A stretch of 35,013 bases of DNA from Folioceros fuciformis (taxonomy: Eukaryota > Anthocerotophyta > Anthocerotopsida > Anthocerotales). This document shows positions 20,987 to 31,220 of the stretch, piece by piece. Under the pieces are notes generated by a model. It was not told where the DNA came from and did no database searches. It worked only from the letters and a program-made list of their open reading frames with translations. Both the position numbers and the translations under genes were made by a program. Each line of letters begins with the position of its first letter. Position 1 is the first letter of the stretch. The stretch covers positions 427,436 through 462,448 of the forward strand of contig JBNGIO010006342.1 of assembly GCA_049999805.1 (NCBI GenBank), written 5' to 3'.

Positions 20987-22409
20987 TCACTGCGCATTCT
21001 CAGACAAAGTGGATTTCTGGTCGTTGCTTGTACCGACTGTGATCTTCGTCTGTTCACCCACAGAGCCTGTAGCGGCAAAGGTCTGTGCTTCACTCACAGC
21101 GTTCCTGGTTCCAGACGAGGGCCACTTGAAGTAACCAAATCGTTTTCCGCTTTGCCCTCCATATTCCGCTTCATACCTCTTCTCTGACCTGCTGGCCTCC
21201 TCTCCTTTACCCCTTGACTCTGTACCCCCTCGGTTCTGATTAGTTGCAGCCATCTGCCCGGAAGATGCCTCCTCCTTTCCGTCCCCTGGTGGTCCACTGC
21301 TTCCAATCCCATCCGATGCTTGTTTCTGAGAGGTGGATATTTCCTCCCTTTTTCTGCTACCACTTACTTCTCCACAGTTAGCATCGGCTGCATCCTCCTT
21401 CGAGGTAGATGGCTCCTCCCTTCCCCTTCCAAACACTGGTTGTCCACTCACTCTGCTCTCATGAGCAGCATCATTCTGCGAGTCAGACATCTCTCGTTTC
21501 TGAGGAGAACCTGCTACACATTTTTCCTGCACCACGTCTGAGGGGGGACTTTCCTTAACGTGGGTAACCTGGTACAACTCCTTGGAGCCCCGATCGCCAT
21601 GAGTCTGAGCTTCCTTGACAGGAACTTGAACAGGTTTCGATGCATCACCTTGCAGCTCCTGGACCATTCCCTCGATAGTCTCCAACCGTGCTACGATCTG
21701 TGAAAGCTCTACATCGGTTCGAGACGGTTTCCGCTTCGCCTGCTCGATTGCGAGACGTTCCTTGTCCTGCTCCAGCAAACAGTAAAGTTGGTCCAAGAGC
21801 ACACTCAGGAATCCGACATCCAGTTGTAGTTCCGGGACTGCACTTACAAGATGCTCTTCTGCAGTTGCTGCTCACCTTTTCAAGCTTTTGCATCTCAGAC
21901 CGTGCGTACATAGCAACCAGATACACAGCTGCAGACACAACCAGGCACATCCTCGACAGTCGGAAACACGCAAAAGGTTTGTGTGCGAAGCAACAAAGTT
22001 CGGGGCTTTACCGAGAGAAGGCAAGCATGCTAGGATGAACTGCACAATGTGGAAGTCAATCCTGCTCAAATCCGACAGAAGAAAATTCTTCAATACCACA
22101 AACAAAACCTGCCACAGTCACCTCGAAGGATCTGAGCGCGCATCGAAACGTGTCGAAGGATATCAGGCATCCGGAGAAAGGATCTCCAGCTCACCCAAAT
22201 TTCTTCGGCCTGGCTTGCTCAGAAAACAGCAACTTGGCTGCAGTCGTGAAATCCAGCCGGTCTTCCCTGGCTGCTGCTTCCCACTCCTGCTGAGGAGTGG
22301 CCTTGGGTGAGGCGGAAAGCTGTCCACTCTCTGCTGCTCCGGATGCCCTCCGAGCAGCTGCCAAATGCATCCTCCACAGCCGTTGCATCGGAATCAAGCT
22401 TCTCCTCAT
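20987..22409 (-). CDS. Membrane-anchored coiled-coil protein, probably organellar, 4 exons
   Basis: Exons: 22409-22195, 22061-22012, 21928-21876, 21766-20987; phases fit, 365 residues. The N-terminus (MRRSLIPMQRLWRMHLAAAR) is arginine-rich and amphipathic, fitting a mitochondrial or plastid presequence. It is followed by ARPKKFGIDFHIVQF, a single membrane segment (about 75-95) split by two introns, and a coiled coil (about 97-155: ARSEMQKLEKDKERL, LSQIVARLETIEGMVQELQ). The last 200 residues are hydrophilic, Ser/Gly/Glu-rich and probably disordered. The RPKKFG-DFH-VQF-ACLPSLAVYLVA-YAR signature is, from memory, that of a conserved plant family without a known role. Exon 4 could start further upstream in the same frame, but only the GAGCAG acceptor keeps the phase. 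It starts head to head with EXO5, about 740 bases apart. Confidence 0.78.
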
Positions 22410-23145
22410 CGTACCTGCCCTGCAATCCTTCACTGCTTCTGCGATGTGGCAACATGTTGGCCGTGGTCTAACATAGCCTTCGGCTCCTCAGCAGCCCAGA
22501 TTTGGTTTTGAAAACAAGAAATCCAATACCAGCCTCACAACAACAGGCTTGCCATGTGTTAACCAACCTTCCGCTGCGATCGAGGCCTTATACCAGCAGC
22601 GCATCAAGGTTTAGGGTTTCGGTCAAGGCGGTTCCCCGCATTAGAATGTCTGGGGATGGCACGCAGCAACCGCTACTTCTCTGAGACGCTGGAAATCCGC
22701 ACTGGCCTTCACCGCAGCATCTGGAACGGTGGTCAAAATTCTGGCTAAACTGTGGGGTCCAACGACTGCTTCAACCTGTGGCAGCGATTGCGTGTATGAA
22801 GCGAAGCCGATGGCCTGCCGCATATTTTCCGCTTCCAGACTTCGGCTGGCTCTCCGTCCAGGTGACTGTGATCGCATTGTTTGAAGTTTTTTTTTGTAAG
22901 TGTCTTCTCCTCCTCCTTCTGAAGCGTAACATAAACGCATTGGGGTTCAACAGCAGTGAGACAACGTTTTCGTGGAATCGCTGCTAGCAGCAACGAAGAG
23001 TTTCAGAGGTTCTGGTTGGCAGGAGGCAAGACTGTTGCACTCCCTGAAGTCTACGACTAGATATCTTCAACTCTTGCGTTAGCATCAGACATGATTGTAC
23101 CCGAATTTGTCGCACCTACTGCATTGGTCACCACAAGTGTCCTGT
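22410..23145. other. Bidirectional promoter region, coiled-coil gene and EXO5
   Basis: About 740 bases separate two divergent start codons. A telo-box (TTAGGGTTT) lies at 22611-22619. A 12-codon frame, 22645-22683, begins with ATG on the plus strand and may be an upstream ORF or chance. A T9 run lies near 22889. No further coding segment could be joined to either gene with confidence. Confidence 0.45.
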
Positions 23146-23156
23146 ATGGGGGTTGA
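23091..23156 (+). promoter_or_regulatory. Upstream ORF overlapping the EXO5 start
   Basis: ATG at 23091 opens a 21-codon frame that ends at TGA 23154-23156, eight bases past the EXO5 ATG (23146) and in another frame. If it lies in the mature 5' UTR it would force leaky scanning or reinitiation and lower EXO5 translation. Alternatively the true transcript starts after it. This is a sequence observation; its effect is inferred. Confidence 0.35.
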
Positions 23157-25154
23157 TGGCATATTTTTCACTGACATCCCATTTGAACTGGTAGACGAAG
23201 AGGAAATGGCAGCAATAGAGGCTGCCTTCTTACAGGTTCCTGTGGCTCGCCATGTGCCTGCTGCCGTGTATCCAGAGGAGGGCCCATTGTTGGCTTCCTC
23301 GTCCGCTTCAGGTTTCGTTCCAATATCTCAACACCTTCCCCTTTTTTGTGGTCCTACTCCAGACCGCAAGCCAATTCTGCGCAAGTGTTCGAGAACAGTT
23401 GCTGCTGATGGGGCGAATTGTACATTTTCCTCACGTTCCAGGGAAGGGCATGAGGAATCATCCGCCATCGATATACAGTCAGCCGTTGATGACCTTTCTG
23501 GATCCAACTCCGCTACCATGGGTGTTGCTGTTGTCGGAAGCTTGACAGCAGCAAATGGAAGTGTTGGGGATATAGAAGATGTCTTCCCGAAGGCCAAGAC
23601 TGTAGACAATGAAGATTCTGAGAGAGTGAGGGTGGCAAAAGTTCTCCGAAGGCGATTGGAAAGTGGTCTGGCAGTCACTGACTTCACCGCATTGGTATGC
23701 CGATGTCCCTTTCGCGTGTTTGTCTTGTGGGGTCCTAGAGTCCCGTACTCTTGTGATGTTGCTAGTGCTCTAATGTCAAACATGTCTCCCTTCCATATTT
23801 TGTAGGAATGGTGTGAGAAGCAGGTGGAATTCTCCTTTACCAGAGGCAAACCAGTGCAAACTGCTGCCATGAAAGCAGGATCAGCTCGTCACACAGAGCT
23901 GGAGCTCGAGGTGAGCCATTGCCTCAAAGGTCCAGGGCAGATACGGTTGCGGAAATGGCTCGTATCCATGGTGACTTTGTTGCCTGTCCATCATGTAGGT
24001 GGTCACGAAAGTGGCGATGACAACAGAGACGAAGGAAGATGCGTATGCAGTGCGATTATTGAACTTCCTGGTCGGGGCTCAACAGCTAATCTTAGAAGGC
24101 TTGACCCGTGAACTTCCTGTGTAGGTTTTGTCTCCATTTCATCACGGCACATGTACCTGAAAAGCTTGATGAAGGATGCCTTGAAGAAGGTGCCAACTCA
24201 GAAAAGCGATGCCCAGGACGGGCATGTCTGCTGTATCGGGCATGTTCGGTGTTGCCTAACTTGAATCATTCTTGCAGGATGGGCCTGATAGAAGACATTT
24301 GGGTGGTGGGGATTATCGATGAGTTACGGTTATGTGAGAGAAATGGTACCTTCCGTCCATTGATAGTAGACACGAAGACTCGAGTGAGACCCACAACTCC
24401 GGCCGATCCTCAAAAGCGGAATGGGAGGTATGATGAGAGTTGGTTAACGTTCATTTCTTGCGGAGATGGCTGCTTGGGCATTGTCAGATCGCTGACTTTC
24501 ATTTTGATGGCATCCACGGTCTTGCAGAATGCAGCTGATGCTCTACAAATTCTTGTGGGACCAAATGGTGTCGTCTCCCTTTCCAGATGACTCATTCATG
24601 GAGTTCTTTGGGTTAGATAGGAATCAACGCCTGTCACCTGATGTTCAAATCCTGGCGCAAACGACTGTGGGTTATGAGGTCTCTGTAAGTAGTGTATGCG
24701 ATTTCCTTCTGTGTGCTCTACTTGTTGTGCTCAGTAAATAAGCAGGTCCCTAACACCTCACCCTTGTGGCCTTCAGCAGATCGAGACTCTAGATGATTTT
24801 TTGAGGTCGTTCAAAGACGCATTGAATGCCTTCGGCATATCACACGACACTCTTTTGTTGCGGTAGGTAACCAGCCCATGTCGGTGCCAATTCGTGTCAT
24901 GGCCGTTTCCCCACGTACATCGTCTGCGCCTACTGATCCTCTACCATGACAGGTATGAATGGCAAGCTGACCGGTCTTTGATTGCGGAAGACGAGTTCTA
25001 CTACCAGCAAGAGTGGTTGAAAGAGCAGTTAAGCTGGCAATTGCACTATTACAGAGGTGCGAGGGAAGCTGGCTTTGTCCCTAAAGATGAACTATGGAAA
25101 TGCCGCTTCTGTACCTTCACTAACGTATGCCCGCAATTCAACAATGGATTGTGA
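23146..25154 (+). CDS. EXO5: Exonuclease V (iron-sulfur, PD-(D/E)XK nuclease), 7 exons
   Basis: Exons: 23146-23694, 23806-23910, 23999-24120, 24278-24427, 24528-24684, 24777-24862, 24953-25154; phases fit, 456 residues. EXO5 is a single-strand DNA exonuclease of genome maintenance (bidirectional in human; mitochondrial in budding yeast). The family's order is kept: PFELVDEEEMAAIEAAF at the N-terminus; EWCEKQ with the first cluster cysteine (C186); GSARHTELELE; DAYAVRLLNFLVGAQQL; the nuclease core IIDE (271-274) and VDTKTR with D290 and K292; RMQLMLYKFLWD; RYEWQADRSL; and the C-terminal cysteines C440, C443, C449 (CRFCTFTNVC), which complete a 4Fe-4S site. Residues 30-180 are a long, low-conservation N-terminal insert. 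Exon 3 uses GTAGGT as donor, the only choice that avoids the stop and keeps the phase. Exon 6 has a tandem CAGCAG acceptor. Confidence 0.94.
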
Positions 25155-25397
25155 CTCTCGTCCCTCCGAACTTCGTCACACTGTTTGCACTGTTTCCGTC
25201 AGTTCTCCAGACTTCCAGCGTAGCCTGAATCGCCACCGGAGATACCCAGTTGTGTATGCTGTCTGACACTCCAGCCCCACCATTAGTGCCTTGTGGGGAG
25301 AATTAGGTTGCCGGTTACTGCATGTCCTGTCCGTGGTTGTGCGTTAGGGACGGTTCAGGCGAGGCCAGGAAGAGCGCGGAAGTAGCGGAAGTGAGAC
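25155..25397. other. Spacer after EXO5
   Basis: This short spacer should hold the EXO5 3' UTR and the promoter of the next gene. No TATA box or other clear signal was found. Confidence 0.4.
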
Positions 25398-25467
25398 ATG
25401 TTGGGATGCGTCAGCCGCTTTTCCACGTCCTGCTACCACTACCGAGCTCTAGCCGCTCCCTGCACAG
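25398..25467 (+). other. Candidate first exon (transit peptide) of the A/B barrel gene
   Basis: ATG at 25398 opens 70 nt encoding MLGCVSRFSTSCYHYRALAA and ending at a donor ACAG/GTTTGT. Joined across a 107-nt intron to an acceptor at 25574 (CTGCAG), it enters the same frame as the A/B barrel protein and gives a 300-residue product with a basic, Ser-rich leader of about 75 residues. Intron size and phase match the neighbourhood. Plant relatives are often plastid-targeted, which supports it. The acceptor is a tandem CAGCAG. Unproven. Confidence 0.45.
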
Positions 25468-25735
25468 GTTTGTCTCCACAATGGGCAGAGAAGTTTGAGA
25501 TTTTGTGCTTGTACCGCCTTAGTCTTCGCCGCTTCACAGTGTTGCATCCCTAGAATTGGGTCTGCATTCTGCAGCAGACTGCAACTCTCTACTGACTGAA
25601 CTGTGTCCCCTAGCTTCAGGACAGGGCAGGGTGCCAAGGTTGAGTTGGTGTAGCAAACCTTCGTCGCAGAACGCTATCAGGGTTGCCATAGACCTGGTAA
25701 ACCCTCTCCAGAGACGGACTGCGTCCCTGGCCGCC

Positions 25736-26407
25736 ATGGCCTCAGCAGCTGGCGCGTCCACAACCATAGACCATGTTGTTGTGTTGAAGGTGAAGGAAGG
25801 CACTCCCGCAGAGAAATCCGAGGCCCTGGTTGCAGGGTTGCGAGGCTTGCGGGCGTTAGATGTGGTGTTGGAGTTGACTGCTGGCCCGGTGCTGAAATCC
25901 GTGCCCTCAGGGTTCACTCATGCTCTGCACAGCCGGTACAGAGACAAGGCTGGCTTGGATACGTACCAGGTGCATCCGCAACACAAGGATGTGGTGGCCA
26001 AGTTCGTGTTACCCCTCTCCGACATCATCATAGCCTTCGACTGGGAAACCACCCCGGTCGGATCTCTTCCTGCAGGGGAACTTGGTGTTGTGCGCATTGT
26101 GCTCCTCAAGCCTAAGAAGGGGTTCACCGCAAAAGACTATGCCCCTGTTCTCGAGGCGGTCAGCAAGTTGAAAGCATCGTTCCCAGCCCTCGTCTCCGAA
26201 CTCAGCACTGGCTCCAATTTCTCAACTCGTGCGCAAGGCTACGAGTGGGGATTTCTCTTGAAATTCCGCTCGGTCATGGCCTTGGAAGAGTTCAGTTCCC
26301 ATCCCATTCAGCTGCAAGTGGTGGAGGAGGAACTGAAGCCCCTTGTTGAAAGCGTGCTGGTGCTGGATCTAGCCCGAGATTCCGAGAAGGATGTAGCAAA
26401 GTTGTGA
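25736..26407 (+). CDS. Double stress-response A/B barrel (Dabb) domain protein
   Basis: At least 223 residues from an ATG in an excellent context (GCCGCCATGG). There are two Dabb ferredoxin-like domains. The first is about residues 11-103: DHVVVLKVKEGTPAEKSEAL, then GFTHALHSRYRDKAGLDTY, HPQHKDVVAKFVLPLSDIII and FDWE. The second is about 113-212: LGVVRIVLLKPKKG, YEWGFLLKFRSVMALEEFSS, HP and LKPLVESVLVLDLA. Single Dabb proteins such as poplar SP1 and POP3 form stable oligomers; two-domain plant members (UP3-like) are stress-linked and often plastid-targeted, with no firmly known chemistry. The frame stays open upstream to 25523 without an ATG and can be joined to a candidate exon at 25398-25467, so the full protein may have a transit peptide. 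Confidence 0.9.
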   Translation: MASAAGASTTIDHVVVLKVKEGTPAEKSEALVAGLRGLRALDVVLELTAGPVLKSVPSGFTHALHSRYRDKAGLDTYQVHPQHKDVVAKFVLPLSDIIIAFDWETTPVGSLPAGELGVVRIVLLKPKKGFTAKDYAPVLEAVSKLKASFPALVSELSTGSNFSTRAQGYEWGFLLKFRSVMALEEFSSHPIQLQVVEEELKPLVESVLVLDLARDSEKDVAKL

Positions 26408-27786
26408 GTGAGCACTTGCAGCCTTCTGCTTCACTCGGAACCTTTGCTTGTAGATCTTTTATCTTTCAATTCGCAAGCAATTCCCTTTCCTTAGTCTTCG
26501 GCGAAGAGGGTGACGGGACCTTGTCCTCCTCCTTCCTGGATGGTCCTTTAGTTGTCAATCATTCATCCTTAGACGTCGCCTTCGTAGGCTACTCGGCTAT
26601 GATAAACCCGTACGCAACCCCTTGCACTGACTTGGGGCAATCCGCCTTGAAATTGATTAGGGTAGGGGCCGCGCGTACGCGAGCCCCCGCTACCACAAAT
26701 TATGACGTCTATTCTACCCGTAGGTAGATAGTGGGGCAGACCCGGCCGTAGTGCAATGGCGGAGTCCACCCCAGGTCATCGGCCTCCTTGATCACCGATA
26801 GGCCCCGCCCAGGTAAGTATGGAGCTCTTCCTCCTCTGGGGGTAATATACCATCTTGTTGGACACCACGACAACGTGAGCAATATGGGTTTATTAGAGAC
26901 AAAGAACTTCAAGTGCGCGCACGACTTCCAGACACCCCTGAAGGAAACTAATGCTAACAGACAAAGGAGCCCTTGTTTGTCCCCGAGTGTCCGAGTCAGT
27001 TATGTACCGCCCGGTACGCCAGTTATGATGCTTGAAATTTTGTCCCAATTAAATTACGGCCCAGGTTTGCGGGTTCGAATGGACCTGCGGATTTGAGCTC
27101 GCTACTTTTTCTTATCAAAAAATCAAACTGGTTCCTCAATGTAAGGAGGACGGGCAGCGTGCGCGAATTCTCACATGCTTGATCTACTTACTCCCCATAA
27201 ATATTAGTGCCTCTTCCGCCCGATTAAAAGGTGGTCGTCATCTTATAATAAGAAGAATGAGAACTTAACAGGTCTATTATAAATGTTCATTAAAATACTA
27301 ACTCTATATGTTAGTAGATTGCATTCTAGGTGTCATGGGTAGTTTGGGAATTGCCTCCTATGAAGGCTAGACTCCAAATTCTGGGACCCTTGGTGGGTTC
27401 TTCCTCCTGGATTTGGGGCAGATGAATTTTTTTTTTTCATTTATGTAGTTAAGTGAAATCAAGGAGAATCCACAAAGAGGTCACTTGACCTATTCTCTAC
27501 TTTGCAATCACAACATGGGTTGGATGTAGGGAGCATATTTATAGTAGACATTAGTAGGCAAGTTAATGACACTAAGAATATAACAATATATCTATGTATG
27601 TATAATTCTTCACTTAATGCATGTACATCATCATTCCAAACTATACCAAGTACAAGACTTCAACTGCATAAGAATATTATTATCACTAAATAAATACAAA
27701 TAATACTAAAATCATAACATGTAGAAACCACACAATATATAAACAATGTACTCAATTCTTAAAAAAAAGTAGTGCCCAACATGTGA
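26408..27786. other. Intergenic, palindromic and AT-rich stretches
   Basis: No gene is supported. The first 250 bases should be the Dabb 3' UTR. A nested palindrome lies at 26661-26694 and a second inverted repeat at 26714-26727. A GGTTCGAATGG stretch near 27069 resembles a tRNA T-loop/B box, but no tRNA folds around it. From about 27100 the DNA is AT-rich, with a T10 run near 27428; the part nearest 27786 is probably the 3' UTR of the DUF26 gene. Confidence 0.45.
26661..26727. repeat. Nested palindromes (fold-back structure)
   Basis: At 26661-26694, GGTAGGGG faces CCCCGCTACC around a perfect 10-bp palindrome CGCGTACGCG (26672-26681). Next, CTACC-CGTA-GGTAG forms another inverted repeat at 26714-26727, and its arms could also pair with the first structure. 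Such GC-rich hairpins occur at ends of small non-autonomous elements or in structured RNA; I cannot tell which. Confidence 0.6.
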
Positions 27787-28251
27787 TCATTGCACAACTT
27801 GGTAGGTAGCATAATGAAAAATGCAGCCAAATAGAGCAATTGAATGATCACTAGGCCTCACGCAGTTGGCTCTAGAAGGAGAAAAAACATAATCCCTAAT
27901 TATGGTTTGTAGGCACGTATGACATTGGTTTGAATTCACCAAATTTGGCTCCAAGTAGGAACACAAGGCGGAATAGTAGAGCACGTTGTCATCACCTGGA
28001 TTAGGATTAGGACCAACCACTTGTCCAAGTCCCGCTGAACCATACTCTTTTGAGAACATTGGAGGATAAGACTCCAATGCTTTGGTTGTGAGCCTTTTAA
28101 GCGCGTCATCCCATGTTGGGGGGAGTTGCTCTTCCATGCATATTTCTTGCACGAATTTGGTGATGGGCGTTTGTGCTTCACTCACATTGATAGAAGCTGC
28201 ACAGAAAGCAAGAAAGAGCAGGACACAGAGGGTGCAATTTTCTAAGCCCAT
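27787..28251 (-). CDS. Secreted single-domain DUF26 (Gnk2-like, stress-antifungal) protein
   Basis: A 154-residue intronless protein. Residues 1-26 are a signal peptide (LCVLLFLAFCAASINV, cleavage after SEA). The mature part has one DUF26 domain with six cysteines at 38, 97, 110, 113, 130 and 143; the end reads FGCIFHYATY, matching the family's DCFIQY-type close. The family signature is C-x8-C-x2-C; here the first spacing is 12 (C97 to C110), a four-residue insertion. Ginkbilobin-2 and related apoplastic proteins bind mannose and inhibit fungi; other members sit at plasmodesmata or form receptor ectodomains. No transmembrane or kinase part follows. I chose the ATG before the signal peptide; the frame is open further upstream but a TATA box lies there (28375-28382). 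Confidence 0.85.
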   Translation of the reverse strand: MGLENCTLCVLLFLAFCAASINVSEAQTPITKFVQEICMEEQLPPTWDDALKRLTTKALESYPPMFSKEYGSAGLGQVVGPNPNPGDDNVLYYSALCSYLEPNLVNSNQCHTCLQTIIRDYVFSPSRANCVRPSDHSIALFGCIFHYATYQVVQ

Positions 28252-28374
28252 GTTGGATGAAGGTGGAGTAGAGTAAGCCCTTTGTAAGGATGAGTGATGT
28301 TGGGCAAATAGTACTAGTGGAATGTATTGTGGCGGGTTCTCAATTGCTAGAGGTATGTTGAGTATGATGTGTGG

Positions 28375-28382
28375 TATATATA
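28375..28382 (-). promoter_or_regulatory. TATA box of the DUF26 gene
   Basis: TATATATA, read on the minus strand within CTGTATATATACC, lies 123 bases before the DUF26 ATG. That would give a 5' UTR of about 90 bases. It is the clearest core promoter element in the window. Confidence 0.6.
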
Positions 28383-28720
28383 CAGAATGGTGCAAAGTTC
28401 GGTAGTTGCTTTGAGTGTTTTGTTGGAGTGTTGGAACTATTGGATCAGCTACTTTTGGGTACAATAACCTTGCAGAGAATATGTAGTCAAGAAGTTGACG
28501 GTACTCACATCACACATATTAAGGACAGATGGAAGGAAGGGAGGAAGGTGATTGGAGGTGCTCCATTGACCCAGCAAGTCATGGGCTGTTCAACTAATTT
28601 TTTTTTGGGAAATTAAACATGGGTTAGTGAGATTAGAAGAATCATGTCTCCCTTGACTTTTGACTCTATCATGTATGATATTTTGAAGCAGAACGTATTG
28701 TAGATTTGCATGATCTTGTG

Positions 28721-28756
28721 CATGTGCATGGGCATGTGCATGGGCATGTGCATGTT
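28721..28756. repeat. 12-bp tandem repeat, 3 copies
   Basis: The unit CATGTGCATGGG occurs at 28721 and 28733, and a third copy at 28745 ends in TT. CATGTG and CATGCA-like steps alternate, so the strand is nearly all purine-pyrimidine alternation. Confidence 0.85.
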
Positions 28757-28916
28757 GGTGTAGATAAGGAGGAAAATAAATGATCCCAGTTTGATGAGAG
28801 GAGAGTGGAGTGAGTGGATAGCATGTGTGGATGGGATATTTTGCTCGGGTAGTACTATATTATTGAAGATGCCATTCAAATCATTGGAGGAATATTTTTT
28901 TTGTGTGAAGTAAAGA

Positions 28917-28938
28917 GGAAGGAAGGAAGGAAGGAAGG
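28917..28938. repeat. GGAA microsatellite
   Basis: About five and a half units of GGAA in a row, followed by degenerate GGAAGT units up to about 28985. Confidence 0.9.
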
Positions 28939-30888
28939 CAGATGCATCCGTAGGAGTGGAAGTGGAAGTGGTGTGGAAGTGGGAGGACAAATTTGCTTTT
29001 CTCAAAGTATCCAAAAAGGACAAAATAGTTGGGTGATTGGAGGAGGATGGGGGTCAAGTGGATGGTGGAAGATCCAGTGTGGGATAGAGAAGGCGAGAGA
29101 GGTGGAAGTGTGTGGACTCGAGCTTGGGGCAGGACCTCCAAGGGGAGGACGAGCAGCAATGAGCAGGACCTCATAATTTCTGGGCCCATGAGGCCACGAT
29201 TTTGTATGGGCTGGAAATGATAAGGTTGGAATAGTTTAAGGGCAGGAAATGGTGGCAATCAACGGGACGGAACGGGCGGGCCCGGGTGTTTGAAAGCAGC
29301 AAGCAACGGGCGCGAGAACCGAGCCCACCCGGCTCGGTGGCCCAGCCCCGTTGCCACTTTTCTATTCTCCGGTTTTGCATTTGGTGTCAGTATTTCCCCG
29401 CTTCCCAACAACGCAAAAAAGCAGGCCAGAAAACCGAGCTTGCTTCTTCCATTTTCCAGCCGCGTCTGCCGTGCCGTATGATTTTATGCTTTTGCAGGGC
29501 GGGTGGTGTGGCCAAGTGTAACGCTATTTTTGGGGTTGCGCACTCGCAAGGCTGCAGAGCAGGGCAGAGGGCACAACGGTGTGCACTGTACATACAATAT
29601 GTCTGGAGTCTGGGAGTGAGTGTGGACTAGCCTGGCCTGGCCTAGCCTGGCCTGACCCCCGGGACCTGGGCACTTGGAAATTGGGCCTTGCACACGATTG
29701 TACCCCCAGTATCAGTACCAGTTACCAGTAGCGTCCACGCAGAGCGCTTTGGCAGTTGGCAATTTCCAGAATCTTTCTAACATTAGCTCCTGTAGACTGT
29801 CAGTCCACATCTTCAGCGTTGGAGGAGCACGGTCAGTCATCAATGGGGCTCGCCTCTTGGAGAAAGTTTGCTGTAGAGTAGTTCAAACCCGGAGATCGTC
29901 CAGCGGGTGCAGTTCCAATGCAGACATTGAGCAACTTTTGAGGCGAGAGAGAGATACAGTACATGGGATGCACCTCACGGTTGTGGGTAGATACAACAGT
30001 GTGTACTAGTATGTATGTAACCCTGCATGCCCATGTTGTCAGACGGAAGGCTGTGGTCACCTGTGTTGTCGTGTCTTGAGTTGTGTGGGCGGAGAGAGGT
30101 GAGTGTGAGAGTAAACCTTGTGTTTTGGTCGCCCTTGATACAGGCAGCTTGCCTCATTTGTCCGTCCCTCTTTGCAGATAATTCTGAACCGCGCACCCCC
30201 TTTTGCAGGGTCTTGTCACTTGCCACCCGGTGGATTTGCTTACAGAATCCCGACATGTGCACAGTCTTCACTCTCGGAACCATGCGTCTCTGACTCTGGT
30301 TTGGAGCCACATAAGCATACAAAGACCCTGCCGGAGATGGTGTCCCCGGCTCTTTCTCCCTTTCCGAGGCTCTCGGCACTTGTCTTCCGTAGCAGATTTG
30401 ATTTGCCGAGAGAAGCCCGACATGTGCTCGTGCTACATACTACAATATGCTCTTCCGGTCTTTGGCATGACATCACCATCCGTAAGCATGTGTCACCGTG
30501 CACAACTACATATTGAATGTACATACCTTTGTTGCTTTTGAGCAAGCTGAGCCGATTCGCAGCCAAACCAGCCCATACCACTGGTGGCAATTTTTAGCCA
30601 TTGGCGTTGTCTGTGGTTTCAGATACGCTTTGACCGGACCCCACACACGCATGCCCTCACAAGTGATAGCTACAGCATAATATAACAAGCTGCGGAATAG
30701 ACAGAACAGATGAACACAGCACTGTTTAGGAAGAACACAGGCCGAATTCTGCAAACTGCGAAAACGTCCTGTCCACCTGCAATCCTACAAATAAAAATCT
30801 CCCGGGACACACGTTGAAAAGCAGTTTGAGACAAGCGGGGACACGGGCATGCTCCTACTGCCGGTGCCTGCTGCAGCAGTGCTGCTGC

Positions 30889-30916
30889 CACACACACACA
30901 CACACACTCACACTCA
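30889..30916. repeat. CA microsatellite
   Basis: A CA run of about nine to ten units (30889-30907) followed by interrupted CACT units. Confidence 0.9.
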
Positions 30917-31197
30917 CCGCAATACAGGATACATACATGCACCCCGCAAACCCTAAAGCCTCAAATCCTGCAACCACCTCCTCACAAACGACAAGCTCCT
31001 GTAGATGCTCCACGCCAGATCTCAAGTTCAGACCTTCCTTCATTAAACGCTGCTGCCGCCCGTTCCCTTTCCCTTCCCACTGCAGCCGTGATGAGGCTAC
31101 AGGAGCAGGTCACACACACAGCGGGCAGCAGCCGGGACAGAGACATCGCCGGACGAGTCGGCCTCCCCCACGACCCCATCATTCTGAGCAGAGTTTT

Positions 31198-31220
31198 AGG
31201 CAGACAGGCAGGCAGGCAGC
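31198..31220. repeat. GGCA microsatellite
   Basis: Units of AGGC/GGCA (AGGCAGACAGGCAGGCAGG) form a short perfect to near-perfect run. Confidence 0.8.

Noticed and set aside
26745-26765. A SINE-like A box (TAGTGCAATGGCGG)
   Set aside because: The only B-box-like match is more than 300 bases away, far beyond the spacing of tRNA-derived elements.
27060-27090. A possible tRNA gene around GGTTCGAATGG
   Set aside because: The T-stem arms do not pair (GCGGG against GGACC), and no acceptor stem or A box at the right distance was found.
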